Shown: positions 8,627-17,928 of the stretch, in pieces | Layout of the letters: each line of letters opens with the position of its first letter | How positions within the stretch are numbered: the stretch's first letter is position 1 | Origin: Clostridiales bacterium | GTDB taxonomy: Bacteria; Bacillota; Clostridia; Lachnospirales; Lachnospiraceae | Assembly: GCA_012512855.1 (NCBI GenBank) | Contig: JAAZDK010000225.1 | Coordinates: 1-36,457 of the forward strand | Direction: 5' to 3' | Length of the DNA: 36,457 nucleotides | The notes under the pieces: model-generated | Told to the model about the DNA's origin: nothing | Seen by the model: the letters and a program-made list of their open reading frames with translations, nothing else | Database searches by the model: none | Made by a program: the position numbers and the translations under genes

Positions 8627-9978
8627 GCTTTTTGCTCCTCCTTCTTTATATCTGTCAGCGGTATCTTAATAATAACACAGGTTCCAACATCCTTTTCACT
8701 TTCAATATTTATCCTGGTCCTGGCGCCACAGCATTTTTTTAGCCGTATGCAGGCATTCAGCATACCAAGTGATGTAGATTTCTGCAGTTTTCCTATATCC
8801 GCTTCATTTAGCATCCTCTCCAGCTCTTTTGCCTCGTCCGCTTCCATTCCTACACCTGTATCCTCAACCTGGATAAAAAGATGCTTGTCCTCTTCATATA
8901 TGAAGATAAAGATGGTTCCGGCATGTCCTTCCCTGTTGAAGCCATGGACGCAGGAATTTTCTACAAAGGTCACCAGAACAAGGCTGGGAATGAGATAAGA
9001 GCCGCATCCTGTGCTGACCCGGATTTTATAGTTAAAGGCATCCCCAAAGCGATACTTTTGCAGGTTTAGATAATCCTCGGTAAAGGAAATCTCCTGATCA
9101 ACAGTTATCATATCCGAGCCCCAGTCGGCACTCTTGCGCATTAATCTTGCCAGACTTTCAATCATTCTGGCGGTTTCCTTCTCCCCCTTTATAACACTGT
9201 GCATCCGGATGCTCTCCAGCACATTAAACATAAAATGGGGATTTACCTGGCTGTGCAGGGCCAAAAGCTCCGCCTGCTGCCTGGCAAGGGTAAGCTCCTG
9301 CTGTTCAAGCTTGCTTTTATATTCGTTTTCAAAGAGATTCTTTATTATACTAATCATCAGATTGTAATTATCCAGCAGCTCGCTTATTTCATCCTTGCCC
9401 TCGCATTCGGGAATCAACTCAAACTCATCCAGCTTAATCCTTTTCATATAGCTTCCAAGAAGCAGCACCCGCTTGGTGATGGATCTGGAAAACAGTGAAA
9501 GCATCATGGCGGGAATCAATGCGTCCACCAGCAGCAGCACGATTAGTATCCACAGATTATTCAGCAGCTTGTCATTATAATTGGATTCATATCCGGCAAG
9601 ATAGATATCATAATCATAGCCATATATGCTAAATCTCTTGTGCAGCTGTACCCTGTCCATAGGTATGGTTGACACATCATTATAGTCCGACATTATGTCT
9701 ACACCTTCCTTGCCGGAGTAAAACAATATCTTGTCACCCTGGCAGACGTACACATCGGTGTTCAGAGCAGCACTTCTGATATTGTCATTGATCATGCCGT
9801 AATTTAAGTCCAGCTTCACAATCTTGGTTATATCGTTATTCCCCTGATAATTCAGTCTTTTTATAATGGACAGCATCCGTCTTTTATTAAATTCCAAATT
9901 ATCAAAATAAGGGATAAATAAAAACATTCTGTTCGCCCTGAATATACTGCCTGTACCATTCCTGATTCTTGACGTCAT
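8623..9978 (-). pseudogene. C-terminal part of a YesM-type sensor histidine kinase (HAMP, His_kinase, HATPase_c)
   Basis: H-box LHSQVNPHFMFNVLESIRMHS; HATPase region VTFVENSCVHGF...VEDTGVGM...GTCVIIKIPL. The N-terminal sensor part is in another frame (9902-10495). Confidence 0.82.
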
Positions 9979-10495
9979 CTATGCGAAAGAAGCGCCCACC
10001 ACTTATCATGGTTTCATTGTCCGAATAAAGGGTAATTCCGCTTACTAAAAACTTGGTACTGGCATTGAACACATAATTGTTAAAAATCCTGTTATAGGCA
10101 TTAAGATAACTGCCATCGTTGTCATAATGCGCATCAAGAAAGTTATAGATAGATGCATTTGCATAAACATCAATTATCACAAAAACAGCACTTTCAAGCG
10201 ATGATGTAATTTCGTATATAACAGAATCAACTATATTGTTGATATTCTTATCCTTTTCATCCCGGGCAGCTATAAAGGCATAATTGATTATCAATATATT
10301 GGTGACGAGAACAGGAAGGAGAACACAAAAAACATACAGGTAAAATGTCTTTGTCTTTATCTTTTTATTGTTAATAACGGCCTGCAGCCGGCCTGTTTTC
10401 CTTTTGATAAAGCCCGCAGCCTTATCCCTTATAAAAATGCCTGCTTCTCTTAGGCTCATAACCCTTCCCTCGTTCGGATATCTTTTGATCTGCAT
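9902..10495 (-). pseudogene. N-terminal TM/extracytoplasmic sensor part of the same YesM-type kinase, truncated by a frameshift
   Basis: TM segment TKTFYLYVFCVLLPVLVTNILIINYAFI; ends ...QNVFIYPLF* where the other frame continues ...IPYFDNLEFNKRRMLSIIKRL. Confidence 0.78.
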
Positions 10496-10659
10496 TATGC
10501 CAAAATTATCATGTTAGTTAAAAACACTTAATCATATTGTAGACTTTAGATGCTATTATGTCAAATTTTTTTAACCGCAAGGAGCCGGGCGATTTGTATA
10601 AAATGTCTAGAAAATGATGATATCATTTCATATTGTGTAACTTTATGCCAAAGGAAAAA

Positions 10660-10724
10660 GCCCGGATAATGAGCAAGCACCGGATCGGCTGTGCAAATCC
10701 GGCGCCTTACACCATTATTCGGGC
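10660..10724 (-). terminator. Two-stem structured terminator after the phosphoribosyltransferase
   Basis: Outer stem GCCCGgATAATG / CATTATtCGGGC; inner stem GCACCGGAT / ATCCGGCGC (one G-U); minus-strand tail GGGCTTTTTCC. Confidence 0.6.
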
Positions 10725-10756
10725 ATTTCTTTAATTTACTGATTATAAGTAATTAC

Positions 10757-11404
10757 TTATCCATGCAGCTTTGTATAGCCGTAGCTGTTGACGATTGCCT
10801 CTAGTCTGTGCTTTTGGCTGCACATAGGACATTCATCAATCGAATAGCTCCTGTAATCCGGTATATCACCGGGCTTAAAAAGAGATTTAACCTCAATCCC
10901 GTCAACCTTATCAACTGCGCTGAACACAGCACTGATACCAACAGCAATTCCCCCATAGTATTTTATGCAGTCCAGACTGCGCCTTAGGGTATCACCTGTG
11001 GTAACGGCTCCTGCCAGCAGCAAAATGTGCTTGTTGAATACTGCCGACTGGTTGTTCTCCCTGAAAATCATCTGACCGTTTGTGTTATATACGGGATTTA
11101 TAATGTAAATCGTCTGATGTGCATTCATGGACATAATCCCACCGTTGGTCAGCTCCTGGGCCAGAAAAGCTCCTATAACCTCACAGCCGTCAAGGCATAC
11201 GATAGTATCCACTATGGTATTTCTTTGGTAATGCTTTGCCAGCTCCCTGGCAACCTCCTGGGCCTCGCTCTGCCTTGATTTGGTCATTGTCAGATCGATA
11301 TACTGGTTTATATGGGAATTATTCGTTGCAAAATGCCCCGGAATAACCCTCAATATAAGCTTTTTATTGCTTGGTGAATAATACCTGACAATCCTGCTTT
11401 CCAC
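10757..11404 (-). CDS. Orotate-phosphoribosyltransferase-like (PRTase fold) protein
   Basis: 215 aa; PRPP-loop-like stretch HILLLAGAVTTGDTLRRSLDCIKYYGG; C-terminal DECPMCSQKH. Confidence 0.7.
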   Translation of the reverse strand: MESRIVRYYSPSNKKLILRVIPGHFATNNSHINQYIDLTMTKSRQSEAQEVARELAKHYQRNTIVDTIVCLDGCEVIGAFLAQELTNGGIMSMNAHQTIYIINPVYNTNGQMIFRENNQSAVFNKHILLLAGAVTTGDTLRRSLDCIKYYGGIAVGISAVFSAVDKVDGIEVKSLFKPGDIPDYRSYSIDECPMCSQKHRLEAIVNSYGYTKLHG

Positions 11405-11601
11405 GCATACATCCCCCTTACCAATATAATAATACTGATGCGCAAACCCGCTCCTATAATATATTATTATACTTATATGGATATTTGAGTCCGTTCTTTT
11501 GTATATTATTTTAATTTTATTATATCCTGTTTACTGACTTCGCGCAACATTTTCTTATTATTTAATATCATTAAGGGGTTTTGTATAAACTCATGCTATT
11601 A

Positions 11602-13140
11602 TCAAGATATATTTACAGAAGATTCATTCTTGTTTTTGTGCTCCGTCATAGCCGGCAAAAACTTCTTGTATATTACCTCCACCCTGTTACGGTTTGCTAT
11701 GAAGATATCGGCTATAAGCGGATCAAAATGGCTGCCTCTTCCTTCCGAGATTATTTTCATGGAGGCTTCAAAGGAAAATGCAGGTTTATAGGGTCTGACA
11801 CTGGTTAAGGCGTCAAAAACATCCGCCAGGGCTACAATCCTTGCACAAAGCGGTATTTCCTTGCCCTTTTTGCCCTCAGGATAGCCTGAACCGTCCCATT
11901 TTTCATGATGGCTCTCAACTATCTCAATACCCATCTGAAACATCCTTTTATTGTCCTTCATATTCTGCTGTGCCTGCTTTAAAACCTCTGCCCCATAAAC
12001 AGTATGAAGCTTCATTTCATTATATTCTTCAGTCGTCAGTTTTCTGGGCTTAAGCAGTATACTGTCACGAATGCCCACCTTGCCTATATCATGCAGGGGG
12101 CTGTAGCGTTCTATTCGTTCTATATAATCCAGATTGATTTCGTCCGTATACAGATTGCTTTCATACAAAAGCTCGGCTATCAGTCTTGAATACACAGCCA
12201 TCCGGTTAAGATGCTCGCCGGTATAGCCGTCCCTTGCTTCCGCCAGCTTTGCCAGCGCCAGAACACTGCTGTACATAATATCATTAACATAGATATTTTT
12301 ATTGAGACTAATGGCGATACTGCTGGCCAAGGTGTCTAAAAGCTTAATATGTTCGGGTTTGTAAACATTTTTATAAACGCTGGAGAAGAATATCACTCCA
12401 ACCGGCTCACCGGACACCTTAAGCGGCAGGCTTATGGAAGCTCTGATTCCCGCATCAAGTATCACCTGGTTATATGGCTTTATCGGCTTACCGGCGCAAT
12501 ATTTCTCCAGGTCGTTAATTATCCGGGAATTGCCGGTCTGAATAAGTTCCTGAAGGCTTGTCTCCTTAATCGGCCAGCTTATTCCCGAAAACCTGTCCGG
12601 CAAGCCCTTTATACTGGCGTCGGACACCCCATATGAGGCCTTCAGGAATTTCTTATCCTCACTTATCAGGGATACTCCTATATAATTATATGGTATGAAG
12701 GCCGAGAAGGATTTGTATATAAACTGCAGCATCTCTGCAAAGGAGGAATTGTCATTAAGACTGCTGATCAATGATATTACATTTTTTATCTTCTCAAACA
12801 TATCGTCTATTTCAGAAGATACAGACAGCATCCTTTTTCCCGATCCATCCCTGTTGTCCAACGTATAAAAGCCCAGTCCTATCTCGTCAATTCCGTTGTA
12901 AAGATGGGCAAAAGGCTGTAGTATATTATGACGCAGATATATGATAGCTGCAACCGTCATGCAAAGCAGCAACATTACGGCTCCGGCAACCAGATATTGC
13001 ATAAGCTGCGCTTCATTGCCTGCAACAAAAATGTAACTGCAAATATAAATGATTCCGGTAAGCATCAGCAGCAAGGTTGCTATAATCAATCCAATAATTA
13101 TTTTCAGTTTCCTTATAAAGCCTCGTCCTGTTGTTGTCAA
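11602..13140 (-). CDS. Membrane-associated GAF plus HD-GYP domain protein (probable cyclic dinucleotide phosphodiesterase)
   Basis: 512 aa; two N-terminal TM segments; GAF-like region; HD-GYP motifs HDIGKVGIRDSILLKP, HTVYGAEVL, SHHEKWDGSGYP, ALADVFDALTSVRPYK. Confidence 0.9.
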   Translation of the reverse strand: MTTTGRGFIRKLKIIIGLIIATLLLMLTGIIYICSYIFVAGNEAQLMQYLVAGAVMLLLCMTVAAIIYLRHNILQPFAHLYNGIDEIGLGFYTLDNRDGSGKRMLSVSSEIDDMFEKIKNVISLISSLNDNSSFAEMLQFIYKSFSAFIPYNYIGVSLISEDKKFLKASYGVSDASIKGLPDRFSGISWPIKETSLQELIQTGNSRIINDLEKYCAGKPIKPYNQVILDAGIRASISLPLKVSGEPVGVIFFSSVYKNVYKPEHIKLLDTLASSIAISLNKNIYVNDIMYSSVLALAKLAEARDGYTGEHLNRMAVYSRLIAELLYESNLYTDEINLDYIERIERYSPLHDIGKVGIRDSILLKPRKLTTEEYNEMKLHTVYGAEVLKQAQQNMKDNKRMFQMGIEIVESHHEKWDGSGYPEGKKGKEIPLCARIVALADVFDALTSVRPYKPAFSFEASMKIISEGRGSHFDPLIADIFIANRNRVEVIYKKFLPAMTEHKNKNESSVNIS

Positions 13141-13197
13141 AATATTTCCTCCTATGCACGCAGTAAAATTATCTGTAGTAAATCATTCTATAGCAAC

Positions 13198-14796
13198 TTA
13201 TCGATCCCATTTGTCACAAAGAGCGTGTATCTGGCTTGCAAATTTGGCAAGATCCTTATTGGCTACACCCTTGTTACGCTGTATAACAGCAATCAGGCGT
13301 TTACCTGCAAGTACAAGCTTGTCAAATACCGTATCAGCCCGCTGTGCTGCAGCCTTTCCTTGTGCAGGTATGGGCCTTCCCTCTTCAACAAAGACATTTC
13401 GGGCGAGATCATATATTGTCCCGCTATATGGAGCATATGCATCATAGCCCAATTCCTTTGTGAGATATTCGGCAAAGCGGTTACATACGCTGTCCTCACC
13501 ATGAACCACAAATACCTTCTCGGGTTTTTTCTCAAAGCTGGTAAGCCACTTCAGCAAACCATTCATATCCGCATGTCCGCTTACACCCGGCAGACTTTTT
13601 ATTCTGGCTGCAACCTTGATTGTCTCACCGAACAAACGGACCTCGGTCGCTCCGTTAAGCAGCTGTCGCCCCAGAGTACCTTCGGCCTGGTAGCCTACAA
13701 AAAGTATAGTGCTGTCTTCCCTCCACAAATTATGCTTAAGGTGGTGTCTTATTCTTCCCGCTTCACACATACCGGCAGCAGAAATTATTATCTTCGGCTC
13801 ATCATCAAAGTTAATCGCTTTGGACTCCTCAGAGGTAATTGATGTCCTAAGACCGGGGAAGGAGATCGGATTTATTCCCTTTCTTGCCAGCTTCATAGCC
13901 TCGGAATCAAAGTAATCATACATAAATTCACTGAAAATCTGTGTTGCCTCAACCGCCAGAGGACTGTCAACATATACCTTGAAATTCTCATGCCCCCTGA
14001 TAAGCTTCTGCTCCTTTATTATACGCAAATAATAAAGCAGCATCTGGGTTCTGCCTACCGCAAAGGCGGGAATCACCAGATTGCCTCCCGCATCAAGGGT
14101 TGACTGAATTACATTTGCCAATTCCGTTACATAATCGGGAGGGATATCATGGAGGCGGTCGCCATAGGTTGATTCCATAATAACATAATCGGCTTCCTTT
14201 ATATACTGGGGATCATTAATAAGCGGCTGGTTTAAATTGCCGATATCACCGGAGAAGACCAGCTTTTTGGTGACGCTTCCCTCGGTAATCCATACCTCAA
14301 TGCTGGCGGATCCCAGCAAATGACCCGCGTCAGTAAATCTTACCTCAATACCGTCATACAGCCTGAATTTTTCCCCATAATCATGTCCCACAAAACGTCT
14401 GACGGTTTCAAGCGCATCCTCCATGTTATATATAGGAACATACAGCTCATCCCCTGAACGCTTTTTCTTGCGGTTCCTCCATTCGGCTTCAGCAACCTGT
14501 ATATGGGCACAATCACGAAGCATGATGTTGCACAGGGAGGCAGTTGCTCTGGTGGAATGTATTTTCCCCCTAAAGCCCCTGGCATAAAGCATCGGAAGCT
14601 TTCCCGAGTGATCAATATGGGCGTGGGTGAGCAATACAGCATCAATATCCACTGCCGAAACCGGAATCTCCTGATTTTCGAAGGTATCCCTTCCCTGCTC
14701 CATCCCGCAGTCAATAAGTATATTCCTGCCGCAGGCTTCCAGTAAAAAGCAGCTGCCTGTCACCTCATGGGTTGCACCCAAAAATACAAGCTTCAT
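13198..14796 (-). CDS. MBL-fold beta-CASP RNA metallo-hydrolase (CPSF73-like)
   Basis: 532 aa; LTHAHIDHSGKLP, DAGHLLGSASIEVW, FSGDIGN, IPAFAVGRTQMLLYYL, ISAAGMCEAGRIRHHLKHNL, SGHADMNGLLKW, VVHGE. Confidence 0.93.
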   Translation of the reverse strand: MKLVFLGATHEVTGSCFLLEACGRNILIDCGMEQGRDTFENQEIPVSAVDIDAVLLTHAHIDHSGKLPMLYARGFRGKIHSTRATASLCNIMLRDCAHIQVAEAEWRNRKKKRSGDELYVPIYNMEDALETVRRFVGHDYGEKFRLYDGIEVRFTDAGHLLGSASIEVWITEGSVTKKLVFSGDIGNLNQPLINDPQYIKEADYVIMESTYGDRLHDIPPDYVTELANVIQSTLDAGGNLVIPAFAVGRTQMLLYYLRIIKEQKLIRGHENFKVYVDSPLAVEATQIFSEFMYDYFDSEAMKLARKGINPISFPGLRTSITSEESKAINFDDEPKIIISAAGMCEAGRIRHHLKHNLWREDSTILFVGYQAEGTLGRQLLNGATEVRLFGETIKVAARIKSLPGVSGHADMNGLLKWLTSFEKKPEKVFVVHGEDSVCNRFAEYLTKELGYDAYAPYSGTIYDLARNVFVEEGRPIPAQGKAAAQRADTVFDKLVLAGKRLIAVIQRNKGVANKDLAKFASQIHALCDKWDR

Positions 14797-14838
14797 CCTA
14801 ATACCTCCTTCTCATTTGAATTGTCAGTAAGAATACAG

Positions 14839-15510
14839 CTAACGCTTCAAGCTTCTTACCATTTCCTTGTCCACCTTGTCCACTCTGTTTGATTCTATGA
14901 TTTTTTGTATTGCCTTATTATGGGTAAAAGTATCAAGATTGTTATTTTTAAGATACTCAAGTGTCAGCTTGGGACAGTTTACGTAATACATGGACAGCAC
15001 CCATGCAATCGCCATCCTGGCATAATAGCCCTCATGCTTTATCCTGTCAAAATGCGAAAAAGCCTGGGAGGCATATTCCTCGCTGAGATAATGCAGGAGC
15101 ATGACCACCCCAAAGCGTATCTCAAATTCCCTATCAGAATGAAAATAAGGCTGAATAAAATCCCAAACCAGCTCTTTATGCGTATCCGCCAGCTTCAGTG
15201 AGCTGCAGAAGCTGTCACATACCGGCCAGCAATCGATTTTTGGAACAAAATCAGCCACCATAAGCAGCTTTTCTTCCGGGCTTACCTTGCAGCCGCAGAT
15301 AACAAAGCCCTGCAGCATAAGCTCCTCCATGCTGTCGCAAGGATTCTTAAGATAGCCCTTCCAGTCATTTTTCAGTATTTCTTTGGCCAGCTTCCGAAGC
15401 AGAGGTAATCTCACCCCAAGGATATTATCCTTGCCGGGTGTCAGAGATGCACTGAAATTTCGGTATTTCTCATCCGCCAGCTCCATTAGCCTTTTTCTGA
15501 CATCTAACAT
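14839..15510 (-). CDS. DNA alkylation repair (AlkD-like HEAT repeat) protein
   Basis: 223 aa; GVRLPLLRKLAKEILKNDWKGYLKNP..., CWPVCDSFCSSLK, HSDREFEIRFGVVMLLHYL, YYARMAIAWVLSMYYV, TFTHNKAIQKIIES. Confidence 0.85.
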   Translation of the reverse strand: MLDVRKRLMELADEKYRNFSASLTPGKDNILGVRLPLLRKLAKEILKNDWKGYLKNPCDSMEELMLQGFVICGCKVSPEEKLLMVADFVPKIDCWPVCDSFCSSLKLADTHKELVWDFIQPYFHSDREFEIRFGVVMLLHYLSEEYASQAFSHFDRIKHEGYYARMAIAWVLSMYYVNCPKLTLEYLKNNNLDTFTHNKAIQKIIESNRVDKVDKEMVRSLKR

Positions 15511-16184
15511 GCAAGTTCCTCCAGCTTTTCTTTATCTATAATTCTTATACTTCCCCTGTCAAGCTTGACCAATCCGATATTTTGAAAATATTTCAGCATG
15601 CGGGTAACCACTTCACGGGCGGTTCCGAGGTGGTTTGCTATTTTTTCATGGGTGATAAGCAAAACATCGGAAGCATCAATATCTGACATTTCAAGCAGAA
15701 ACTGTGCCAGCCGCTTGTCAAAGCTTGCAAAGAGCGCCTGCTCCATAATCCAGACAAGCTCGGAAAAACGCCTGGTTAAAATGTTGTTTATAAAAATCTG
15801 AACCGGCAGGGATTCTGAAGAAAGCTTTTTTATGGCAGAAGTCGGTATCAGATAGGCCTGTGTATCCTTCTCGACCTCAATATGCAGTTCAAAAGCTATG
15901 TTTTTCATCATACAGGATGCCGAAAATATACAAACATCACCATCAAACAAGCGGTAAAGGGTAATCTCCTTGCCGCTCTCAGATATAATATAAGTCCTTA
16001 TCTGTCCTTTGTATATGAGAAATAAGCCCGAACAATTTTCGGCCCCTCCCTGCATAATTTCACCTTTATTAAAATGCTTCATTACAAGCGCCTGCTGCAG
16101 ACTAAGCTGCTGCTTTGCATCAAGCTCCCTAAAAAAGCTTAGCTTATCATGCAAAAAGGCCAGATCCTCCTGCTGAACAGACAT
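15504..16184 (-). CDS. Crp/Fnr family transcriptional regulator
   Basis: cNMP-binding-like N-terminus (FNKGEIMQGGAENCSGLFLIYKGQIRTYI) and C-terminal HTH (THEKIANHLGTAREVVTRMLKYFQNIGLVKLDRGSIRIID). The ORF track starts at 16217; ATG 16184 with CAGGAGG upstream preferred. Confidence 0.9.
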   Translation of the reverse strand: MSVQQEDLAFLHDKLSFFRELDAKQQLSLQQALVMKHFNKGEIMQGGAENCSGLFLIYKGQIRTYIISESGKEITLYRLFDGDVCIFSASCMMKNIAFELHIEVEKDTQAYLIPTSAIKKLSSESLPVQIFINNILTRRFSELVWIMEQALFASFDKRLAQFLLEMSDIDASDVLLITHEKIANHLGTAREVVTRMLKYFQNIGLVKLDRGSIRIIDKEKLEELAC

Positions 16185-16369
16185 ATAAACCTCCTGAATA
16201 CGGACTGATGAAAGCATATTTGAAACATGTATAAGAAAATACTATATAGATAATTTTACAGCAAGATATTAAAAATTTCCAAATTAAATATTCTATAAAA
16301 AATTCGAGTGAATTTTATAGGATTTTTATTTTTTAAGCAAAATTCGGAGCCTGCAAAGCATAATAAAAA

Positions 16370-16420
16370 TGCATGCAGTCGACCTTGGTATTATTTTATC
16401 CTACAGCCACACTGCATGCA
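16370..16420 (-). terminator. Hairpin/terminator downstream of thioredoxin
   Basis: TGCATGCAGT / ACTGCATGCA perfect 10-bp inverted repeat with TTTTTATTA on the minus strand. Confidence 0.6.
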
Positions 16421-16459
16421 ATGTTTTATTCTATATTTTACTGTGTCTTTCCGATTCAA

Positions 16460-16774
16460 CTATTCATTAAGCATCTTAAGAATATCCTTCTTGGGCCGCA
16501 CCCCTACCGCCTGGGCAGATACCCGGCCATCCTTTATTACCATCAGCGTCGGAATACTCATTATCCTGAAACGGGATGCAAGTAGCGCCTCCTCATCTAT
16601 GTTGACTTTGCCGACCTTTGCAACTCCCTTAACTTCCTCCGCTATCTCATCTATAGTCGGAGCCACCATCCTGCAGGGAGCGCACCAGGGTGCCCAAAAA
16701 TCCAGCAATACCGGTTCCTTTGAATTAAGTACCTCTTTATCGAAATTTTGCTCTGTAATCCTTATCACAGCCAT
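16460..16774 (-). CDS. trxA: Thioredoxin
   Basis: [48 protein letters not shown]...; WCAPC active site; start at 16774 preceded by GGAGGTT (the ORF track extends to 16846). Confidence 0.93.
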   Translation of the reverse strand: MAVIRITEQNFDKEVLNSKEPVLLDFWAPWCAPCRMVAPTIDEIAEEVKGVAKVGKVNIDEEALLASRFRIMSIPTLMVIKDGRVSAQAVGVRPKKDILKMLNE

Positions 16775-16977
16775 AATATAACCTCCATTCCTTATCTTAT
16801 ATAAGCTTATGCAGGCCTGCCTGCTGCAGCCTGTGCAGCCATCCATTTTGCTCCTGCAATTTCATCTTCCGGTTATACTATACTGCAACAGGAAGCATAT
16901 GTCTGTGATATTGTCACAATTTACTTTTATTTATATAAGAAATTTTCATTCACTTTTTGCCGAAGGCTTTTCAGGCT

Positions 16978-17928
16978 TTATCTTTCCTCCCTGAAATAAT
17001 TTATACCGCATCCTGCCGGTTGAACTCCCTTCTTGGTCTTTTTCATGGATGTGATAATCAAAATGAGAGTTGTGATAAGGAATGGAAGCATAACATAAAA
17101 GGCATTTGGAAGCTCAATAATATTTCTGGGGACATAAAACTGCAGAACCGAAAATGCGCCGAACACCAAAGAGCCAAAGATTGCCTTCGCAGGATTCCAG
17201 GCTGCAAAGATAACCAGGGCCACAGCAATCCAGCCCTGGCCGTTGACAACATTGCTGTTGTTCCAGATGCCTCCCCCGTTAATAAGGGAAAGATAGGCTC
17301 CGCCCAGGGCACAGATACCCCCTCCAAGGCAAATATGAATATATTTTACAGCGTATACATTGATTCCGGCGGCATCTGCAGCTGCGGCAGATTCACCTAC
17401 TGCCCGCATATTCAGACCTGCCCTGGTCCTGCTCATATATATGGTGCAAATTACAGCAATGATTATCGATATGTAGACCAAAGGATTATGGGAAAAGAGA
17501 AGCTTGCCAAGCACCGGTATATCCCCCAAAAGAGGCAGGGGCTGTTCCGATATGGATTTTATAAAGCTTTCCGAAAGCTTGGGAGAGCCTCCCGCCTTGC
17601 TTATCATTGATTCACCGAAAAATTTGGCATAGCCTGCTCCGAATATTGAAAGGGCCAGACCCGTCACATTCTGGTTTGCCATAAGGCTTACCGTAAGAAG
17701 CGCATATATCATGGCCGCGAGCACTCCTGTTCCGAAGGCGGCCAAAAGGGCAAGGGCAAGGCTGTCGGTTTTATATGCAGTGTAGAAGCTGACAAAGGCT
17801 CCCATAAACATCATGCCCTCAACACCCAGATTGAGGTTGCCGCTTTTTTCAGTCATTATCTCGCCGGTGGTGCCAAACAGCAAGGGACATCCGGCTTTTA
17901 TTGCAGCGAACAGAAAGTTAATTATCAT
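16978..17928 (-). CDS. ABC transporter permease, purine nucleoside (BMP-associated) type
   Basis: 316 aa multi-TM; FGTTGEIMTEKSGNLNLGVEGMMFMGAF, SRTRAGLNMRAVGESAAAADAAGINVYAVKYIHI; in a BMP/ATPase/permease cluster. Confidence 0.92.
   Translation of the reverse strand: MIINFLFAAIKAGCPLLFGTTGEIMTEKSGNLNLGVEGMMFMGAFVSFYTAYKTDSLALALLAAFGTGVLAAMIYALLTVSLMANQNVTGLALSIFGAGYAKFFGESMISKAGGSPKLSESFIKSISEQPLPLLGDIPVLGKLLFSHNPLVYISIIIAVICTIYMSRTRAGLNMRAVGESAAAADAAGINVYAVKYIHICLGGGICALGGAYLSLINGGGIWNNSNVVNGQGWIAVALVIFAAWNPAKAIFGSLVFGAFSVLQFYVPRNIIELPNAFYVMLPFLITTLILIITSMKKTKKGVQPAGCGINYFREER

Noticed and set aside
12928-13842. 304-aa plus-strand ORF
   Set aside because: Antisense to the HD-GYP and beta-CASP genes, both with clear family motifs; translation is Cys/Tyr/Ser-rich without recognisable domains.
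16308-16781. 157-aa plus-strand ORF opposite thioredoxin
   Set aside because: Antisense of the thioredoxin gene plus its terminator; not protein-like.
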